Shown here in pieces: positions 6,644 through 7,838 of a stretch of DNA of 7,838 nucleotides. A program made the translations under genes and the position numbers. Origin of the DNA: Armatimonadota bacterium (GTDB lineage Bacteria; Armatimonadota; Fimbriimonadia; Fimbriimonadales; Fimbriimonadaceae); NCBI GenBank assembly GCA_023423495.1, contig JAFAFM010000034.1:1-7838 (forward strand), in the 5' to 3' direction. A model generated the notes under the pieces. That model ran no database searches, was not told the DNA's origin, and worked only from the letters and a program-made list of their open reading frames with translations. The first letter of the stretch is position 1. Every line of letters begins with the position of its first letter.

Positions 6644-7094
6644 GTCACTCTCCTGGATCGGTCTAGCTGTTTTTGTGGTGGGATGTGGTTCTCCTACCGT
6701 CGAGCCAACTGCGCAAAAGACTCCCGCCGTAGATCCTCAAGCCCAACCCGCCATTTCGCAAACGGCGGAAAAGGCTCCTGCTTCGGCGGCTGAAGTCAAG
6801 AAGGTGCTAGACCTTGAGGAGTATCCAGGAGCCGAGGTTGTGGAGAACAACAAGCTGGTCAGTTCCAGCCTCCCACCCGACGAGATTCGCTTCGAACTCG
6901 TTCGTCGCTCAAAGGACGCCCCGACGAAAGTCATCGCATTTTACGAAAAGGCGCTCGGCGCTCAGGCCAGTGGTGAAGCGGGTCACAAGGAAGTCTTCGG
7001 ACGAACCAAGCGAGGCAACTTTGTCCGCGCGCACTTCGATGCCGAGGGGTCGGGCACCAAGTATTCACTGAGCGTTATCAGCTTCGCAAAATAA
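6636..7094 (+). CDS. Small lipoprotein with C-terminal alpha/beta domain
   Basis: This is a 152-residue protein with a lipoprotein signal: K3, hydrophobic core (WIGLAVFVV) and lipobox VVGC with Cys17 as the acylated residue. Residues 18-56 form a Pro/Ala/Gln/Thr-rich flexible linker. The folded domain begins near 58 (LDLEEYPGAEVVE) and contains IRFELVRRS, KVIAFYEKALGA (about 97-108) and a closing strand SLSVISFA. A YPGA start, a strand, then a helix with FYEKAL is a pattern I have seen in uncharacterised bacterial envelope proteins, but I cannot name a family. The mature protein should be membrane-anchored, facing the periplasm or cell surface. The GTG start is the only reasonable one, because an in-frame TAA lies at 6624-6626 and later starts would cut the signal peptide. 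The start lies inside a strong hairpin. It follows the STN-like gene by 31 bases. Confidence 0.85.
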   Translation: MAKSLSWIGLAVFVVGCGSPTVEPTAQKTPAVDPQAQPAISQTAEKAPASAAEVKKVLDLEEYPGAEVVENNKLVSSSLPPDEIRFELVRRSKDAPTKVIAFYEKALGAQASGEAGHKEVFGRTKRGNFVRAHFDAEGSGTKYSLSVISFAK

Positions 7095-7112
7095 CTTGGG
7101 AACTAGTCGGCG

Positions 7113-7126
7113 TACTGCCGGCCGTA
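7113..7126. repeat. Near-perfect 14-bp palindrome before the SGNH hydrolase gene
   Basis: TACTGCCGGCCGTA is a dyad with one mismatched pair (T7116/C7123). It sits in the 41-base gap between the lipoprotein and hydrolase genes and overlaps the first two bases of a TATCCT hexamer. It could be an operator or a weak hairpin. It may also be chance in GC-rich DNA. Confidence 0.25.
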
Positions 7127-7130
7127 TCCT
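7125..7130 (+). promoter_or_regulatory. Possible -10 element for the SGNH hydrolase gene
   Basis: TATCCT (pattern TANNNT) ends 5 bases before the ATG at 7136, and no Shine-Dalgarno sequence is present between them. It could drive a leaderless or very short-leader message. No -35 match is visible. Confidence 0.25.
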
Positions 7131-7135
7131 AACCA

Positions 7136-7804
7136 ATGCTTGTGTACCTGGCTGCCTCATTTTTGGCCGCACCCCAACTAAATATCCTCTTTCTCGGCAA
7201 TAGCCACACGGCATCTCACGATGTCCCGAAGATGGTGCAGGAACTTATCCAGTCCAACGGCACGCGGACAAGAGTGTCGACAAAGATGATCATGACCGGG
7301 TTTGTCGAGCAGCTTGCGAACAGCAAGGAAACTAAAGCCGAGATCAACAGCCGACGTTGGCAGGTGCTGGTGCTCCAGGGCGCCAAGCTGAGCAACTCGC
7401 ACAAGAATGAGTACGACCATTCGGGAGCGGTCGAAGTGGCAAAGTGGGGCAAACAGGCGGGCATGAAGGTGCTGTTGTTTGCCGAATGGCCGCGGCGCGG
7501 ATGGAACGAGACAGACTACATTTTGAAGGAGTATCGAGAGATCTCGGGGCCGTCTGGAGCCCGTATCGTTCCGATTTGCCGGGTTTGGGATCGACTTCTT
7601 TCGCAAAAGCCAAGGTTAGACCTCTGGGCTCCAGATGGAAATCACTCCTCTCCACTCGGAGCTTTCACCGCCGCTTGCACACTCGCTGCTTTCATCGCAC
7701 CAACACCAAACCAACTGCCCGGCTGGAGGCCACAAACGGTCGATCCGAGGCTGGCAGAGGAGATCAAACGGCTTGCGCGAGATGTTGCGTTGGCGACCAA
7801 GTGA
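7136..7804 (+). CDS. SGNH-like (GDSL-type) hydrolase, probably exported
   Basis: This is a 222-residue protein. It opens with a short hydrophobic stretch (LVYLAASFLAA, residues 2-12) that may be a minimal signal peptide, though it has no basic residues. The SGNH fold starts at once: NILFLGNSHTASHDVP places the candidate nucleophile Ser23 in a GNS block I. Gly55 is a candidate for block II. The block III position reads VLVLQGAKLSN without the usual GxND. Block V is clear: APDGNHSSPLGAF with Asp167 and His170 (DxxH). Characterised SGNH enzymes are esterases or lipases, including carbohydrate deacetylases. The GNS/LQ pattern is closest to the less studied SGNH branches that include DUF4886-type proteins, so the substrate is unknown. 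An in-frame TAA at 7130-7132 rules out a longer start. It lies 41 bases after the lipoprotein gene on the same strand and may act on envelope or extracellular polymers. Confidence 0.85.
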   Translation: MLVYLAASFLAAPQLNILFLGNSHTASHDVPKMVQELIQSNGTRTRVSTKMIMTGFVEQLANSKETKAEINSRRWQVLVLQGAKLSNSHKNEYDHSGAVEVAKWGKQAGMKVLLFAEWPRRGWNETDYILKEYREISGPSGARIVPICRVWDRLLSQKPRLDLWAPDGNHSSPLGAFTAACTLAAFIAPTPNQLPGWRPQTVDPRLAEEIKRLARDVALATK

Positions 7805-7838
7805 TCGGACATGCTACGTCCAAGCGTCGGCTATCATG
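7805..7838. other. Right edge, nothing assignable
   Basis: The last 34 bases hold no supportable feature. The window ends on ATG (7836-7838), which could be the start of a further plus-strand gene, but no coding sequence is available to test it. Confidence 0.3.

Noticed and set aside
7836..7838. ATG at the extreme right end as a new gene start
   Set aside because: There is no downstream sequence to support it.
1..7838. CRISPR arrays, tRNA or rRNA genes, insertion sequences, phage or defence genes
   Set aside because: I saw no spaced direct repeats, no tRNA-like cloverleaf sequence, no transposase or integrase motifs, and no composition shift suggesting recent transfer.

Overview
The window looks like ordinary chromosome from a bacterium with a moderately high G+C content. 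The best clue to its origin is the short type II/IV pseudopilin at 2020-2688. It has a compact leader running straight into a FTLIELLVVIAIIAILAAIL-type helix, followed by a CISNLNQIGKA.. / YMGDYDDVFP block. This build is abundant in Armatimonadota (Fimbriimonas-like lineages) and also seen in Planctomycetota and Lentisphaerota. I favour Armatimonadota, but that is inference. I see no rRNA, tRNA, CRISPR array, insertion sequence or phage gene.

Left part (1-1933, minus strand). A long open frame enters from the left edge and begins at a TTG codon at 1648, behind a good Shine-Dalgarno sequence. It encodes at least 549 residues with several winged-helix-like units and no recognisable enzyme domain. 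Upstream of it, on the same strand, is a small two-helix membrane protein (1739-1933), with a modest inverted repeat between the two.

Middle part (2020-4302). The pseudopilin is divergent from the small membrane protein. It converges, with only 4 bases between the stop codons, on a minus-strand pair. That pair is an RluD-family 23S rRNA pseudouridine synthase (3400-4302) followed 14 bases later by a dienelactone-hydrolase-family alpha/beta hydrolase (2693-3385).

Right part (4376-7804, plus strand). Three genes for exported proteins run in series. The first is a 742-residue secreted protein with two regions resembling the STN (secretin/TonB short N-terminal) fold but no secretin or TonB-receptor barrel. 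The second is a 152-residue lipoprotein. The third is an SGNH-like hydrolase with a GNS nucleophile motif. A perfect 12-bp inverted repeat lies between the first two and contains the GTG start codon and the only Shine-Dalgarno-like bases of the lipoprotein gene.

The most interesting items are that start-codon hairpin, the barrel-less duplicated STN-like protein, the multi-winged-helix protein at the left edge, and a weak pattern of -10-like hexamers placed 5-7 bases before several start codons, which would fit leaderless mRNAs. I found no convincing multi-gene novel defence or biosynthetic system.
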